This document shows positions 24,160 through 32,345 of a stretch of 40,956 nt of DNA, one piece after another. The first letter of the stretch is position 1; every line of letters begins with the position of its first letter. Under the pieces are notes generated by a model. The model did not search any database, was not told where the DNA came from, and saw nothing but the letters and a program-made list of their open reading frames with translations. Source of the DNA: Woeseiaceae bacterium (GTDB lineage Bacteria > Pseudomonadota > Gammaproteobacteria > Steroidobacterales > Woeseiaceae); the NCBI GenBank assembly GCA_013043165.1, contig JABDOQ010000029.1, forward strand, positions 1 through 40,956. The letters are read 5' to 3'. Position numbers and translations under genes: made by a program.

Positions 24160-25524
24160 ATGTCCGAAATCAGCTATGACCTGCCGATCCGCAGCCCGGC
24201 GGCTGCGCGTTCGACGACTGCCTGGCTGACCCTCGGACTCATATCGGTTGTCGCCGCCGGTGTTTTTTCTATCCTGCTAGTGCTCGCCCGTACGCCATTT
24301 GTGCAGGAGTTCATTCCGTTCCTCGATTTTTTCCGCGTCGCACTTGTTGTTCACGTCACGCTGTCTGTATTGATCTGGCTGCTCGCGATTTCGGCCGCCT
24401 TTTGGAGTCTGAGCACGTCAACTGACCGGCCGGGATTGGACCGAGTGTCGTTCTGGCTGGCCGCCGGCGGCACAGCGATCATCATTATCAGTCCATTTGC
24501 CGGTGCCGGCAGTCCGTTGATGAACAACTACGTGCCGATACTTCAACATCCGTTGTTTTACTCGGGGCTCGTGCTCTTCGTCGCTGGCATCTTCTGCCAC
24601 CTGCTGCGTGCGCTGCTCGGCCGCAGGCGAATTACATCGAGGCTCGACGGATCAGGCGCGCTGCAATTCGGCATCACTTTGTCGACGTTGCTGACCGGCC
24701 TTTCGATCCTCGCGGTTCTTGCATCCTGGCTCGGCTTGCCCGCGGGGATGGACGGTCAAATCTATTTCGAGTTCCTGTTCTGGGGCGCCGGCCACGTCAT
24801 CCAGTTCAGCTACACCTTGCTGATGATGATTGCCTGGGTCGTACTGGCATACGCGAGCGGTGGCCGATTTGAACTTACGCCTCGCCTGACCCTGGTATAT
24901 CTCGTTATTCTGGCACTGCCGGTCATTACCGTGCCGTTTCTGTACCTCGCCCACGATGTGACGTCGCCAGGTCACCGCCTGGCGTTCACCGAACTCATGA
25001 TGTATGGCGGCCTTTCCTGTCTGCCGCTGGGACTTGCCGTGGCGACCGGCCTGTGGCGTGCAGCCAAACCGCAAGGCGAAGGGCGCTACCTGCGTGCTGC
25101 GCTGCTCAGTTCGATGGGACTTTTCATAGTCGGCGGAATTCTGGGCTTCATGATTGCCGGCCTCGATATTGTCATCCCGGCGCATTACCACGGCGCGACG
25201 GTGGGTGTAACGATCGCGTTCATGGGATTGACCTATTACCTGCTGCCACGCCTGGGTTTCGGGCCCTTGCCGGAGCGCATGGCGGTCTGGCAGCCCTACC
25301 TGTACGGCGGCGGACAGTTCATGCACATCATCGGTCTCGCCTGGAGCGGCGGCTACGGCGTGCAGCGTAAGACTGCCGGTGTTGCACAGGGGCTGGAGGG
25401 CTTCGGCCAGACCGCTGGAATGGGCCTGATGGGCCTGGGTGGATTAGTCTCCGTAATTGGCGGTCTCTTGTTTCTTATCGTTGCCTGGAAATCGATGCGT
25501 CATCGACATGGCAAGGTCCATTAG
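24160..25524 (+). CDS. Atypical heme-copper oxidase/NO reductase subunit I-like protein
   Basis: 454 residues with about 12 TM segments. Heme-copper superfamily landmarks are His65 in the early helix (low-spin heme), His212 in FWGAGHVIQFSY (CuB-type), and His342/His344 in VIPAHYHGATVGV (high-spin and low-spin heme). Two canonical features are missing: the HH pair of helix VII reads AHD (His265-Asp266), and there is no Tyr four residues after His212. Family knowledge says such altered ligand sets occur in the newer NO-reductase branches, so oxygen reduction should not be assumed. No CuA or cytochrome c subunit sits beside it, only a 2-TM protein 11 bases downstream. It diverges from lldD. The specific subfamily is not recognised. 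Confidence 0.8.
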   Translation: MSEISYDLPIRSPAAARSTTAWLTLGLISVVAAGVFSILLVLARTPFVQEFIPFLDFFRVALVVHVTLSVLIWLLAISAAFWSLSTSTDRPGLDRVSFWLAAGGTAIIIISPFAGAGSPLMNNYVPILQHPLFYSGLVLFVAGIFCHLLRALLGRRRITSRLDGSGALQFGITLSTLLTGLSILAVLASWLGLPAGMDGQIYFEFLFWGAGHVIQFSYTLLMMIAWVVLAYASGGRFELTPRLTLVYLVILALPVITVPFLYLAHDVTSPGHRLAFTELMMYGGLSCLPLGLAVATGLWRAAKPQGEGRYLRAALLSSMGLFIVGGILGFMIAGLDIVIPAHYHGATVGVTIAFMGLTYYLLPRLGFGPLPERMAVWQPYLYGGGQFMHIIGLAWSGGYGVQRKTAGVAQGLEGFGQTAGMGLMGLGGLVSVIGGLLFLIVAWKSMRHRHGKVH

Positions 25525-25535
25525 GAAAAGACATC

Positions 25536-25724
25536 ATGTTCATGGAAATCCTGCTATTCACGCTGGTTGCGATCGTCATCTACCTGGTCTCCGACTGGAT
25601 TGTGCGCAGGATCGAAGCCAGGCGTGGCGAGGTTCTGAAGCAGCGACAGGTGATTTTCTTCGCTGTCTTTCTCGTGCTCGCGCTGGTCTCGTTCAGGATG
25701 CTGCGAATCCTGCTAACCGCCTGA
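25536..25724 (+). CDS. Small two-TM protein partnered with the subunit I-like gene
   Basis: 62 residues with two predicted membrane helices (MEILLFTLVAIVIYLVSDWIV and QRQVIFFAVFLVLALVSFRML) separated by a basic loop, RRIEARRGEVLK. It starts 11 bases after the upstream stop, with AGGAAAAG as the ribosome site, so it is almost certainly co-transcribed with the heme-copper-like gene. It is a plausible accessory subunit; no cofactor residue is visible. Confidence 0.7.
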   Translation: MFMEILLFTLVAIVIYLVSDWIVRRIEARRGEVLKQRQVIFFAVFLVLALVSFRMLRILLTA

Positions 25725-25733
25725 CTCCTGTTG

Positions 25734-26132
25734 CTAATGGGGGCCGAGCTTGCCGTGCAACCGTGCATCAAATGTCGCGAAATGGCGCGCAAACCAGTCT
25801 GACAGCCTCTTTTCGAGCAGTCGAGCGCCCACTTCAGTATCGGCAACGAACATATCCATAAGATCGCGGATTTCATCGAGCAGCTCTTCGTGGTCCTCCT
25901 TGTGCGCCTCAAACTCAAAGTAGGAATTTTCACGCATGATCCGTTCTTCAAGGGCAAAATGCAGGGAGATCGCAGTATGAATATTCTCGAGGCAATCCTC
26001 GATGTCTTCCGCATTCGGTGACGCACCCAGTTTTGCGTACACGTCGTTGATCAGTTCGATCATCTCGCGGTGCTCGGCATCCACCGACTCGACGCCAACC
26101 GCATAGTCCGATTTCCATTTCAACAAATTCAT
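25734..26132 (-). CDS. Bacteriohemerythrin
   Basis: 132 residues. All diiron ligands of the hemerythrin fold are present: His21 in DAEHREMI, His58 and Glu62 in LHFALEERIM, His77 and His81 in HKEDHEELLD, and His117 and Asp122 in ARHFATFDARL. The single-domain length fits an O2- or NO-binding carrier in the cytoplasm. It is last in a minus-strand run, seven bases after the preceding gene, and converges with the 2-TM gene. Association with heme-copper or NO-reducing enzymes fits an oxygen- or NO-handling role, which is inference. Confidence 0.92.
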   Translation of the reverse strand: MNLLKWKSDYAVGVESVDAEHREMIELINDVYAKLGASPNAEDIEDCLENIHTAISLHFALEERIMRENSYFEFEAHKEDHEELLDEIRDLMDMFVADTEVGARLLEKRLSDWFARHFATFDARLHGKLGPH

Positions 26133-26139
26133 ATGAACC

Positions 26140-26631
26140 TCAGCGAATCACGAGCTGTTGTTGCTGTTGATCAAAACTGACAACGAGATTGCGTCCTGGC
26201 ACAAGCTCGATGTTGGCGACGGCGTCATAATCGAACTCGCCAGCGCTGCCACTGTCATTCATGCCCACAAATATCAAGTGCTGGCCGGCCGGAACGACAA
26301 GGCGACGATACACATTGGCCTTGCCGTCAGACCAGATTCCGCTGGGCGCATGCACCTCGTCATACAGAACAACGTCATCTGAACGTAGCACGACGCGAAT
26401 CGGGTGGCGCTCACGTGGGCAGTCCGCCGGTTTCCGCATGTTCGGAGGCAACTTGTTAAGATCTTCCTGCGTCAACGTGCGGCATTCACCAATGCGCTTG
26501 CCTGCGTGCGAGAAAGTCACAGAAATAACGGCCTTTTCCTTGTCGACCAACTCGTAGCGCGGCCACACCGACAGCAAGCCGACAAGACCTGCAAAGGCCG
26601 CGTACGCGAGCGTCTCGTAAAGAACTTTCAT
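26140..26631 (-). CDS. Membrane-anchored periplasmic protein of unknown function
   Basis: 163 residues with an N-terminal membrane segment, about 5-24 (YETLAYAAFAGLVGLLSVW). The predicted periplasmic domain contains VISVTFSHAGKRIGECRTLTQEDL, NMRKPADCPRERHPIRVVLR, and a beta-rich end (LVVPAGQHLIFVGMNDSG, VPGRNLVVSFDQ). Two cysteines (in GECR and ADCP) could form a disulfide. No family is recognised. ATGA overlap with the cytochrome b fusion upstream and a 7-base gap to hemerythrin place it firmly in the same transcription unit, probably as an accessory of that redox complex. Confidence 0.7.
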   Translation of the reverse strand: MKVLYETLAYAAFAGLVGLLSVWPRYELVDKEKAVISVTFSHAGKRIGECRTLTQEDLNKLPPNMRKPADCPRERHPIRVVLRSDDVVLYDEVHAPSGIWSDGKANVYRRLVVPAGQHLIFVGMNDSGSAGEFDYDAVANIELVPGRNLVVSFDQQQQQLVIR

Positions 26632-28178
26632 GACGTCACCGCTTCGCCAACGGCCAGGCGGTCTCGCAATGTCGCGCGGAATGCCTCATACATCGCCACT
26701 GGATCGCGGTAATCTGACCATGGCGCCCGCCAGGCCAGCGCAATCTTCTTGGTATCAGTACGTTTGCGCAGTCGTGGATCGCGTTCACGTGCAATTCGCT
26801 GTTCGGTCCATTCTGCACCCAGCCGGTAGTTGCAGTTGCCATCCTGGCATCCGAGCAAGAGAATTCCGTCAGCGTGGTTTCGGCTCAGTACAAAATCGAA
26901 ATTGGACGGCTGCAAGTGGCCCATACACATGACGGTGATCACATTGGCACCGGCACGGCGCAGCCTGGCCGCTTCACGATCGTCCTTGCAGCCGAATACG
27001 AGCACACGGGGATCGGCTGACGCAGACTCGGCACGTTCGACAATGTCATGGCGTATTGCTACAGCCGAACGATCGGGAAGGTCAATGCCGGGGATCAACG
27101 CGCTGCGGGACCGAAATGGTGTCGCAGTCGGACACGCGCCGACGCATAAACCGCAGCTAACGCAAAGGTTGTTATTGACAGACGCCTGCTGGGCATAACT
27201 CGTGCCATCGGTCCTCGGCACCATCTCAACCGCGCCAAACGGGCAGTCATCGACGCAGCGTTTGCAACCGTTGCAGTTTTCGAGATCGACGACCGCCGGC
27301 CTGGCTTCTTTGGCGGGCGGTGCCCAGGGCGCGATGATAATCACGCCGCTGATGGCAATGAGTAGCGCCCAAACCGCGCCCGGCGACCACATCTGAATTA
27401 ACGGATAGACGTGCAGGTAAAACCAGTCGAGCCGCAACACTTGCGGCGTCATCGCCAGGTTCGCTTTTTCGTGACTGACGGCCGGATAAACCGCCGACAG
27501 CACCAGCATGCACAGCAGTGCCGCCGCCATCATGCGGCGCGGCGGGTTGATGCGCGGACCATTGAGCCTGAATATGTGCAGCCAGATACCGAAAACGAGA
27601 AAAATCGGCAGCCCGATGAGGTGCAGGAACGCCATGAGCGTGAAGAAACGATCTGACACGACGTCGTCGCTCATGAAATTACCGGCCATCGAGTCGGTGA
27701 ATATCGGGATGCGGTCAAGAAGTTCAGCCGAGCTAATGGCGACGTATTGCGCGAGTTCATCCCAAACGAGCCAGTAACCCGTAATGCCCAGCGGGAAAAC
27801 GATCCAGACTAACGGTATCCCGGTTACCCAGTTGAACCAGCGAACGCTGCGGTAACGGTCAAACACGAACTCTTTGATGACATGCAGCAGGATCGTGACG
27901 ATCGCCGCATCTGACGCGTAGCGGTGCAAGCTGCGCATGATGCCGCCGAGATACCACTGTTCCCGGGTCAGATACTCCACCGAATCAAAAGCTGCAGTTA
28001 CGCTCGTTCGAAAGAAGATCAACAGCCACAGCCCACTGACCAGGATTATCCAGAGAAAAAATACCGTCAGCGCTCCCAGGTGATTCAGCGGGTTCTGATC
28101 GCTCTCAAAGGCGCGAGAGAATGGCCTGCGCAGCAACTCGAACGCGCCGCGGCCGACGCTGTGTATGCGTTCGATCAT
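26628..28178 (-). CDS. Cytochrome b / 2x[4Fe-4S] ferredoxin / FlpD-like fusion protein
   Basis: 516 residues in three parts. Residues 1 to about 285 are a cytochrome b N-terminal membrane domain with heme ligands His85/His99 and His186/His201. The second pair is 15 residues apart, the b6-type spacing. Residues about 297-352 hold two [4Fe-4S] sites, Cys302/305/308/312 and Cys339/342/345/349. Residues about 392-462 resemble the MvhD/FlpD (hydrogenase iron-sulfur) domain with Cys397, Cys418, Cys444 and Cys449 (LVFGCKDDR, VMCMGHL, LLGCQDGNC). The protein should move electrons between a cytoplasmic donor and the membrane quinone or a neighbouring oxidase. It overlaps the SCO gene and the next gene by ATGA. 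No matching hydrogenase or Hdr gene is in the window. Confidence 0.85.
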   Translation of the reverse strand: MIERIHSVGRGAFELLRRPFSRAFESDQNPLNHLGALTVFFLWIILVSGLWLLIFFRTSVTAAFDSVEYLTREQWYLGGIMRSLHRYASDAAIVTILLHVIKEFVFDRYRSVRWFNWVTGIPLVWIVFPLGITGYWLVWDELAQYVAISSAELLDRIPIFTDSMAGNFMSDDVVSDRFFTLMAFLHLIGLPIFLVFGIWLHIFRLNGPRINPPRRMMAAALLCMLVLSAVYPAVSHEKANLAMTPQVLRLDWFYLHVYPLIQMWSPGAVWALLIAISGVIIIAPWAPPAKEARPAVVDLENCNGCKRCVDDCPFGAVEMVPRTDGTSYAQQASVNNNLCVSCGLCVGACPTATPFRSRSALIPGIDLPDRSAVAIRHDIVERAESASADPRVLVFGCKDDREAARLRRAGANVITVMCMGHLQPSNFDFVLSRNHADGILLLGCQDGNCNYRLGAEWTEQRIARERDPRLRKRTDTKKIALAWRAPWSDYRDPVAMYEAFRATLRDRLAVGEAVTS

Positions 28179-28990
28179 TCGTGTTTGTTTGATCTTCGGG
28201 CGATAACAATTTCGCGAGTCAAATAGAACAGTACACTCAGTATGAAAATCAGGCCAGCAGCCGAACGGACGAACAGGGAATTATCGAAGCGATAACGTCC
28301 CGTCGTCGGGTCGTATACCGTGCAAAATAATTTGACGCGATCAACGAGTCCTGCGACCAGGTGCCCGGCACTGCCGGGTCGGTTGAAGACAAGTTCCTTG
28401 AGTGGTTCGACCAGCCATGGCAGTTCAAAAGTCACGCCGTATACCTGGCCGTACACTACGCCGTCGCGATTGATGATCGTTGATTGGTTTAGATGATCAA
28501 AACCGCGAGCCGTCGGAAAAAATATAAAGCCCAGGTCTTTGCTGATCTGCTCGATAGTCGCTTTGTCCGTACTCAGGAATCGCCAGCCTGCGTTGTTGAC
28601 CCTCTGCCTGCGCGCAAACGCGCCCATCGCCTCCGGCGTATCCTGTGCCGTATCAAAGCCGATTGTCACGACGTCAAAACTGTCCGCGCCCAGCGCTTCC
28701 CGAGCGGCGTCAACGGACGTTGCAAGATGTTTGGTCGTCGCAGGACAGACATGATGACACGATGTGAAAATCATGCTGATCACGAGCGGCCGCCCGGCGT
28801 AATCATCGCGCAGCCGAACGGGCGCTCCGAGGCTGTCAATGAACTCGTAGTTGCCGATCGTGTTGCCGAGCGCGGCCTGCGAGATCTCAAGCGCACGTTC
28901 CGGATTGTAGCGCTCGTCCTGCTGGGCGCTGGCCGTCGACGACAGGGACAATAAGGCCAGCAGGACTGCGATTGTGTCAATTCTGCTCAT
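28175..28990 (-). CDS. SCO1/SenC-family copper chaperone with C-terminal TM
   Basis: 271 residues. A signal peptide (AVLLALLSLSSTASA) leads to a thioredoxin-like SCO domain with the copper-binding FTSCHHVCPATT (Cys78, Cys82) and a downstream histidine in ARGFDHLNQS. A C-terminal TM at about 243-262 (AAGLIFILSVLFYLTREIVI) tethers it to the membrane. SCO proteins deliver copper to the CuA site of subunit II. Here it lies 78 bases after the heme-copper subunit I gene, behind a strong terminator, and overlaps the cytochrome b fusion by ATGA. It probably matures the CuA subunit encoded upstream. Confidence 0.92.
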   Translation of the reverse strand: MSRIDTIAVLLALLSLSSTASAQQDERYNPERALEISQAALGNTIGNYEFIDSLGAPVRLRDDYAGRPLVISMIFTSCHHVCPATTKHLATSVDAAREALGADSFDVVTIGFDTAQDTPEAMGAFARRQRVNNAGWRFLSTDKATIEQISKDLGFIFFPTARGFDHLNQSTIINRDGVVYGQVYGVTFELPWLVEPLKELVFNRPGSAGHLVAGLVDRVKLFCTVYDPTTGRYRFDNSLFVRSAAGLIFILSVLFYLTREIVIARRSNKHE

Positions 28991-29007
28991 AAATCGAAAT
29001 GTATCTC

Positions 29008-29037
29008 AAAAAGAAAGGGCGGGCATACTGCCCGCCC
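29008..29037 (-). terminator. Rho-independent terminator after the heme-copper subunit I gene
   Basis: Perfect 9-bp arms GGGCGGGCA / TGCCCGCCC with a 3-base loop are followed on the minus strand by TTTCTTTTTGAG. It lies 32 bases past the subunit I stop and only 17 bases before the SCO start, so expression of the SCO/cytochrome b genes needs read-through or its own promoter. Confidence 0.8.
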
Positions 29038-29068
29038 CGGTCAAGAGGCTAGGTCGAGCAACGGCGTA

Positions 29069-30781
29069 TTATGACATTGGCCACACCGACGCCAGGTATT
29101 TCCAGTTGACCGCGTAATACAACACGAAGATCATGAGGAAGAACAACGCCAGCACGAACGTGCCGGGAGCCGCGAAACCCCATTTACCTGCGGCCTCGTG
29201 ACCGCCGTCAGGCACGAGTACCGGATCGGCCCGCGACAAGCGTGTCGTCGCAATGCCGTAGCTGGATTCCGATTCGACCGACTTTCCAAAGAATACCGAG
29301 ACCACGGTAACAAGTATGAAGATGGCGCCACCGAGTATCGCGACCACGCCGGAGATACCCATGATGCCCATAAGTGTGAACGCGCTCGCCGGATATTCGA
29401 ATCCAAGGGCTGAGTTTGTGAATGCCATGTCCCAGTGACGACGTTCGACGCCCAGTGTACCTGCGCCCATCATCGCGAGCGTAAATACCGACATGCCGAT
29501 GCCAAACAGATACGGCTGCCATTTGGCGAGGCCGGCGAACGCGACCTGTTTTCGGAACAACACGGGGATCAGGAAGTAAGTGAGCGACATGAATGCCAGC
29601 GTCGTTCCAATTACGACCGTGGCATGAAAGTGGCCGGGTACGTAAATGGTGTTGTGGATAATGATGTTGATCTGTTCAGTACCCATGACAACGCCGGAAA
29701 TACCGCCGATAAAGCCAAAGCCGACGAGCGAGATAAACATCCCCGAAAATATTGGGTTACTCCACGGTGCTTTACGCAGCCATTCAAACAGGCCGTTGGT
29801 CAGGCCCTTGGCGCGCTGTGCCACCTCGATCGAGCCGGGCACGGTCAAACCGTGGACCATGCTGGCCAGGACCGCGAGGTACATTGCGTAGCTGGTATTG
29901 AAGATCTTCCACTCGGCACTTAGACCCGGGTCCACGAGGAGGTGATGCGCGCTCGCGAGCTGCAGGAACGCGATGTAAAGGAAAAACGCAACGCGACTGA
30001 CCTTCTCCGACAGCGGGCGTGCGCCGAAGACGATTGCAGCGATGGCGTACCAGACCGCGACGTGCGCCGCGACGTTGATTTGCTGCGAAGAATGCCCGAG
30101 CGCCCACCAGACGATACGGTACATTGCAGCATCGATGTGATTGACATAGCCCAGGGACCACAGCCAGGTCGGAATCAACACGATGGCACCTGAGGCGATC
30201 GTGAAAACCGCGATGATGCAAGCCGTCAGCGCACCAAACGTCACCAGTGGTATCGAGCCTTCGTAGGTCTTTTCGTCTTTGGCAATGACCAGCGTACCCA
30301 GGAACACAAAGCAGCCTATCAATGCACCCACCGCAAACAGGATCAGGCCCAGGTAAAAATTCGGGTTCGCAGGCATCGGTACGTAAGAAGTCATCATGAC
30401 AGACGCAGTGCCGCTCGCCACCGCCGCGTTATTCACGATGATGCCAACCAGCATCAATGTGAAACCCAGCCAGGCGATCTTCGGCGTCGCCAGACGACAC
30501 CTGAGCAACGTTGACGAGCAAAAATACAGGACCGCAATCTCGAACGAGATAATCCAGAAGATAAGCATATTGACGCCGTGCGTAGTCAACAGCTGGTAAA
30601 AACGGTCGGCCGGAAGCAGATGGATTGCCGGCCAACGTGTCAGCGTAACCAGCAATGCGGCAATGCCACCGATCAACAATATGACCACGGCCACGACCGC
30701 ATGGGCGCGCATCAGCAGTTCGGCTGGCTTGTGGAACTGCAGTCCGGACTCGGGACAGGTTCTAAAAGTCGCGTTACTCAT
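29069..30781 (-). CDS. B-family heme-copper subunit I lacking the cross-linked Tyr (NorY-like)
   Basis: 570 residues with at least 12 TM segments. Ligands seen are His68 (low-spin heme), His230 (CuB), His279-His280 (CuB) in ASAHHLLVDPG (the B-family HHxxxDPG pattern), and His384/His386 in YVPGHFHATVV. The residue four after His230 is Gln (GHSSQQ), not the Tyr of oxygen-reducing members. The missing Tyr, the CuA subunit and the SCO gene together match the described norSY-senC (sNOR) arrangement, so NO reduction is as likely as O2 reduction. It overlaps the CuA subunit gene by ATGA and ends at a strong terminator. Confidence 0.85.
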   Translation of the reverse strand: MSNATFRTCPESGLQFHKPAELLMRAHAVVAVVILLIGGIAALLVTLTRWPAIHLLPADRFYQLLTTHGVNMLIFWIISFEIAVLYFCSSTLLRCRLATPKIAWLGFTLMLVGIIVNNAAVASGTASVMMTSYVPMPANPNFYLGLILFAVGALIGCFVFLGTLVIAKDEKTYEGSIPLVTFGALTACIIAVFTIASGAIVLIPTWLWSLGYVNHIDAAMYRIVWWALGHSSQQINVAAHVAVWYAIAAIVFGARPLSEKVSRVAFFLYIAFLQLASAHHLLVDPGLSAEWKIFNTSYAMYLAVLASMVHGLTVPGSIEVAQRAKGLTNGLFEWLRKAPWSNPIFSGMFISLVGFGFIGGISGVVMGTEQINIIIHNTIYVPGHFHATVVIGTTLAFMSLTYFLIPVLFRKQVAFAGLAKWQPYLFGIGMSVFTLAMMGAGTLGVERRHWDMAFTNSALGFEYPASAFTLMGIMGISGVVAILGGAIFILVTVVSVFFGKSVESESSYGIATTRLSRADPVLVPDGGHEAAGKWGFAAPGTFVLALFFLMIFVLYYAVNWKYLASVWPMS

Positions 30782-31329
30782 CGCCCGCCCTCCGTCACGT
30801 AAATCTTGCCAAGCATGTTGTGATGGCCAATTCCACAGAATTCATTGCAGATTATCGTCTGCTCGCCCGATGTATCGGGCGTGATGGTCAGCACCATTTC
30901 GTAGCCTGGCAGTATTTGCGTATTGATGTTGACTGGCTGCAGCGAGAATCCATGCTGCCAGTCCATTGACGAAATATGCAGTCGATAAGTCTGACCTTTC
31001 TCGAGCTCCAGCAGCGGATACCACTGCCACAGTCGACCAAGAAGGTAGACGTCACTGCCCGGCGGCGGCCTGACAACCGGCAGTTGCGCCGCCGTCTCGG
31101 TCCGGACCGTGTACTGATCGACCATTGCCTGCGTCTTGGCCATGTAGGCCTGCGGTGTCGTCTTGTAGGCTTCGCTCGACAGGTTCTGTTTTCCATAGAC
31201 ATGCCAGAAAGGCATCATGAAAAACATGATGAGAGACCAGACCAGTGCGATCCCGATCCAGGTCCCTTCAACTTTATCCAGCGGCTGTTTCCACCAGACG
31301 GTCGCGGCGGGAGGTTGAATGGCGCTCAT
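30778..31329 (-). CDS. Heme-copper subunit II with CuA site (NorS/CoxB-like)
   Basis: 183 residues. One N-terminal TM at about 24-42 (WIGIALVWSLIMFFMMPFW) anchors a periplasmic cupredoxin domain. CuA ligands are complete: His126 in DWQHGFSL, then Cys161, Glu163, Cys165, His169 and Met172 in CNEFCGIGHHNM. It accepts electrons from cytochrome c or a copper protein and passes them to subunit I, whose gene overlaps it by four bases. The single TM and short length match ba3-type and sNOR-type subunits rather than the two-TM aa3 type. AAGGTG precedes the ATG. Confidence 0.92.
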   Translation of the reverse strand: MSAIQPPAATVWWKQPLDKVEGTWIGIALVWSLIMFFMMPFWHVYGKQNLSSEAYKTTPQAYMAKTQAMVDQYTVRTETAAQLPVVRPPPGSDVYLLGRLWQWYPLLELEKGQTYRLHISSMDWQHGFSLQPVNINTQILPGYEMVLTITPDTSGEQTIICNEFCGIGHHNMLGKIYVTEGGR

Positions 31330-31363
31330 TTTGTCACCTTATTCCTTCACCAGGGCCTGGTGT

Positions 31364-31528
31364 TTACGGGGCAATCGGGATATTCACGATCTCCATGATT
31401 CCCCAGATGATGTAGAAGACGGCCGGAAACACGATTCCGATAAAAAGAAGTATGAAAGGATTGTCCAGAACGCGTTGCATAAACGGCACGCGTACCGGCG
31501 CCCCCGAGCCTGTGGTTTCGTCACTCAT
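31364..31528 (-). CDS. 54-residue single-TM subunit of the heme-copper complex
   Basis: A short protein, first gene of the unit. It reads MSDETTGSGAPVRVPFMQ, then a TM of about 20 residues (FILLFIGIVFPAVFYIIWGI), and ends EIVNIPIAP. AGGGA lies nine bases before the ATG. The stop is 34 bases ahead of the CuA subunit. B-family oxidases often have such a one-helix subunit IIa, which this could be; the function is structural by inference. Confidence 0.75.
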   Translation of the reverse strand: MSDETTGSGAPVRVPFMQRVLDNPFILLFIGIVFPAVFYIIWGIMEIVNIPIAP

Positions 31529-31653
31529 GGCTACTTTTCCCTGCGTTGGAATTAGTTAATCGTACGCGCTGCCAAGGCCGATGACACGGCCAGCCTTACG
31601 TCTGCGCATTCCCCAATGTCGCGTTAGTACATTAGTCCTGTTTCCCACCGGCC

Positions 31654-31671
31654 AGTACTAGGGAAAGTACT
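31654..31671. promoter_or_regulatory. AGTACT-N6-AGTACT dyad between divergent genes
   Basis: Two copies of the palindrome AGTACT are separated by AGGGAA. The site is 126 bases upstream of the one-helix subunit start and 62 bases upstream of the DUF1566 lipoprotein start. The layout fits an operator for a dimeric regulator. No regulator gene is in view. Confidence 0.35.
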
Positions 31672-31732
31672 TAGAATGCTCAGCCGGGCGAGGCCCTGCC
31701 CGCGGCCCAAAATTCGGGTAAGCTGCCGGGCA

Positions 31733-32341
31733 ATGAACGTGTCCCGGACGATTTTCTTCTCAGTTCTGCTCGCACTCGGTGCCTGCAGCCAGGACGACAC
31801 TGAGAATCGGTTTACACACGACAACAAGTACAACAGCATATCGGTCGACAATGATGCCTGTGTGTTCGACCAGCAGACCGGTCTCCTGTGGGAAGCAAAG
31901 ACCGACATTGCCGGGCTGCATGACTTTCGCAACACCTATACGTGGTACGACCCGAACGAGGCACACAAAGAGCTGGACTATCGAGGACTGGAAAACGGCG
32001 GCGTGTGCGCGGGCAGTGCCTGCGATACGTGGCACTACGTGGAAGCCGTCAACCAGGCCGGTTACTGCGGCTACCAGGACTGGCGCATGCCGTTCAAGGA
32101 CGAGCTGTTTTCGATCAGTGATCTGCTGCGGGCAGATAACCCGCCCACGATGAATACGAATTTCTTTATGCATGCGCAGGCGGCCGAATACTGGTCAGGC
32201 AACGACTACAGTTTTCAATGGGACGCCGCCTGGGCCTGGAACTTCGAGTACGGACATGACCGCGTGGACTGGAAAAAGACGCCGAAGTTCGTGCGCCTGG
32301 TCCGCGGTTCCGCCTCGCAACTGCCCGAAGTAAAAGAATAA
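31733..32341 (+). CDS. DUF1566-domain lipoprotein
   Basis: 202 residues from the ATG at 31733, chosen because the signal peptide with a LALGAC lipobox (Cys18) starts there; the frame is open upstream without support. The mature part has DACVFDQQTGLLWEAKTD, DTWHYVEAVNQAGYCGYQDWRMPFKDEL, and a C-terminal WAWNFEYGHDRVDW followed by VRLVRG, the usual order of the DUF1566 (Lcl C-terminal-like) fold, a C-type-lectin-related domain. It is exported and membrane-attached. Four bases separate its stop from the first CtaA homologue, so the two are probably co-transcribed. No role in heme synthesis is known for this family. Confidence 0.78.
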   Translation: MNVSRTIFFSVLLALGACSQDDTENRFTHDNKYNSISVDNDACVFDQQTGLLWEAKTDIAGLHDFRNTYTWYDPNEAHKELDYRGLENGGVCAGSACDTWHYVEAVNQAGYCGYQDWRMPFKDELFSISDLLRADNPPTMNTNFFMHAQAAEYWSGNDYSFQWDAAWAWNFEYGHDRVDWKKTPKFVRLVRGSASQLPEVKE

Positions 32342-32345
32342 CGCA

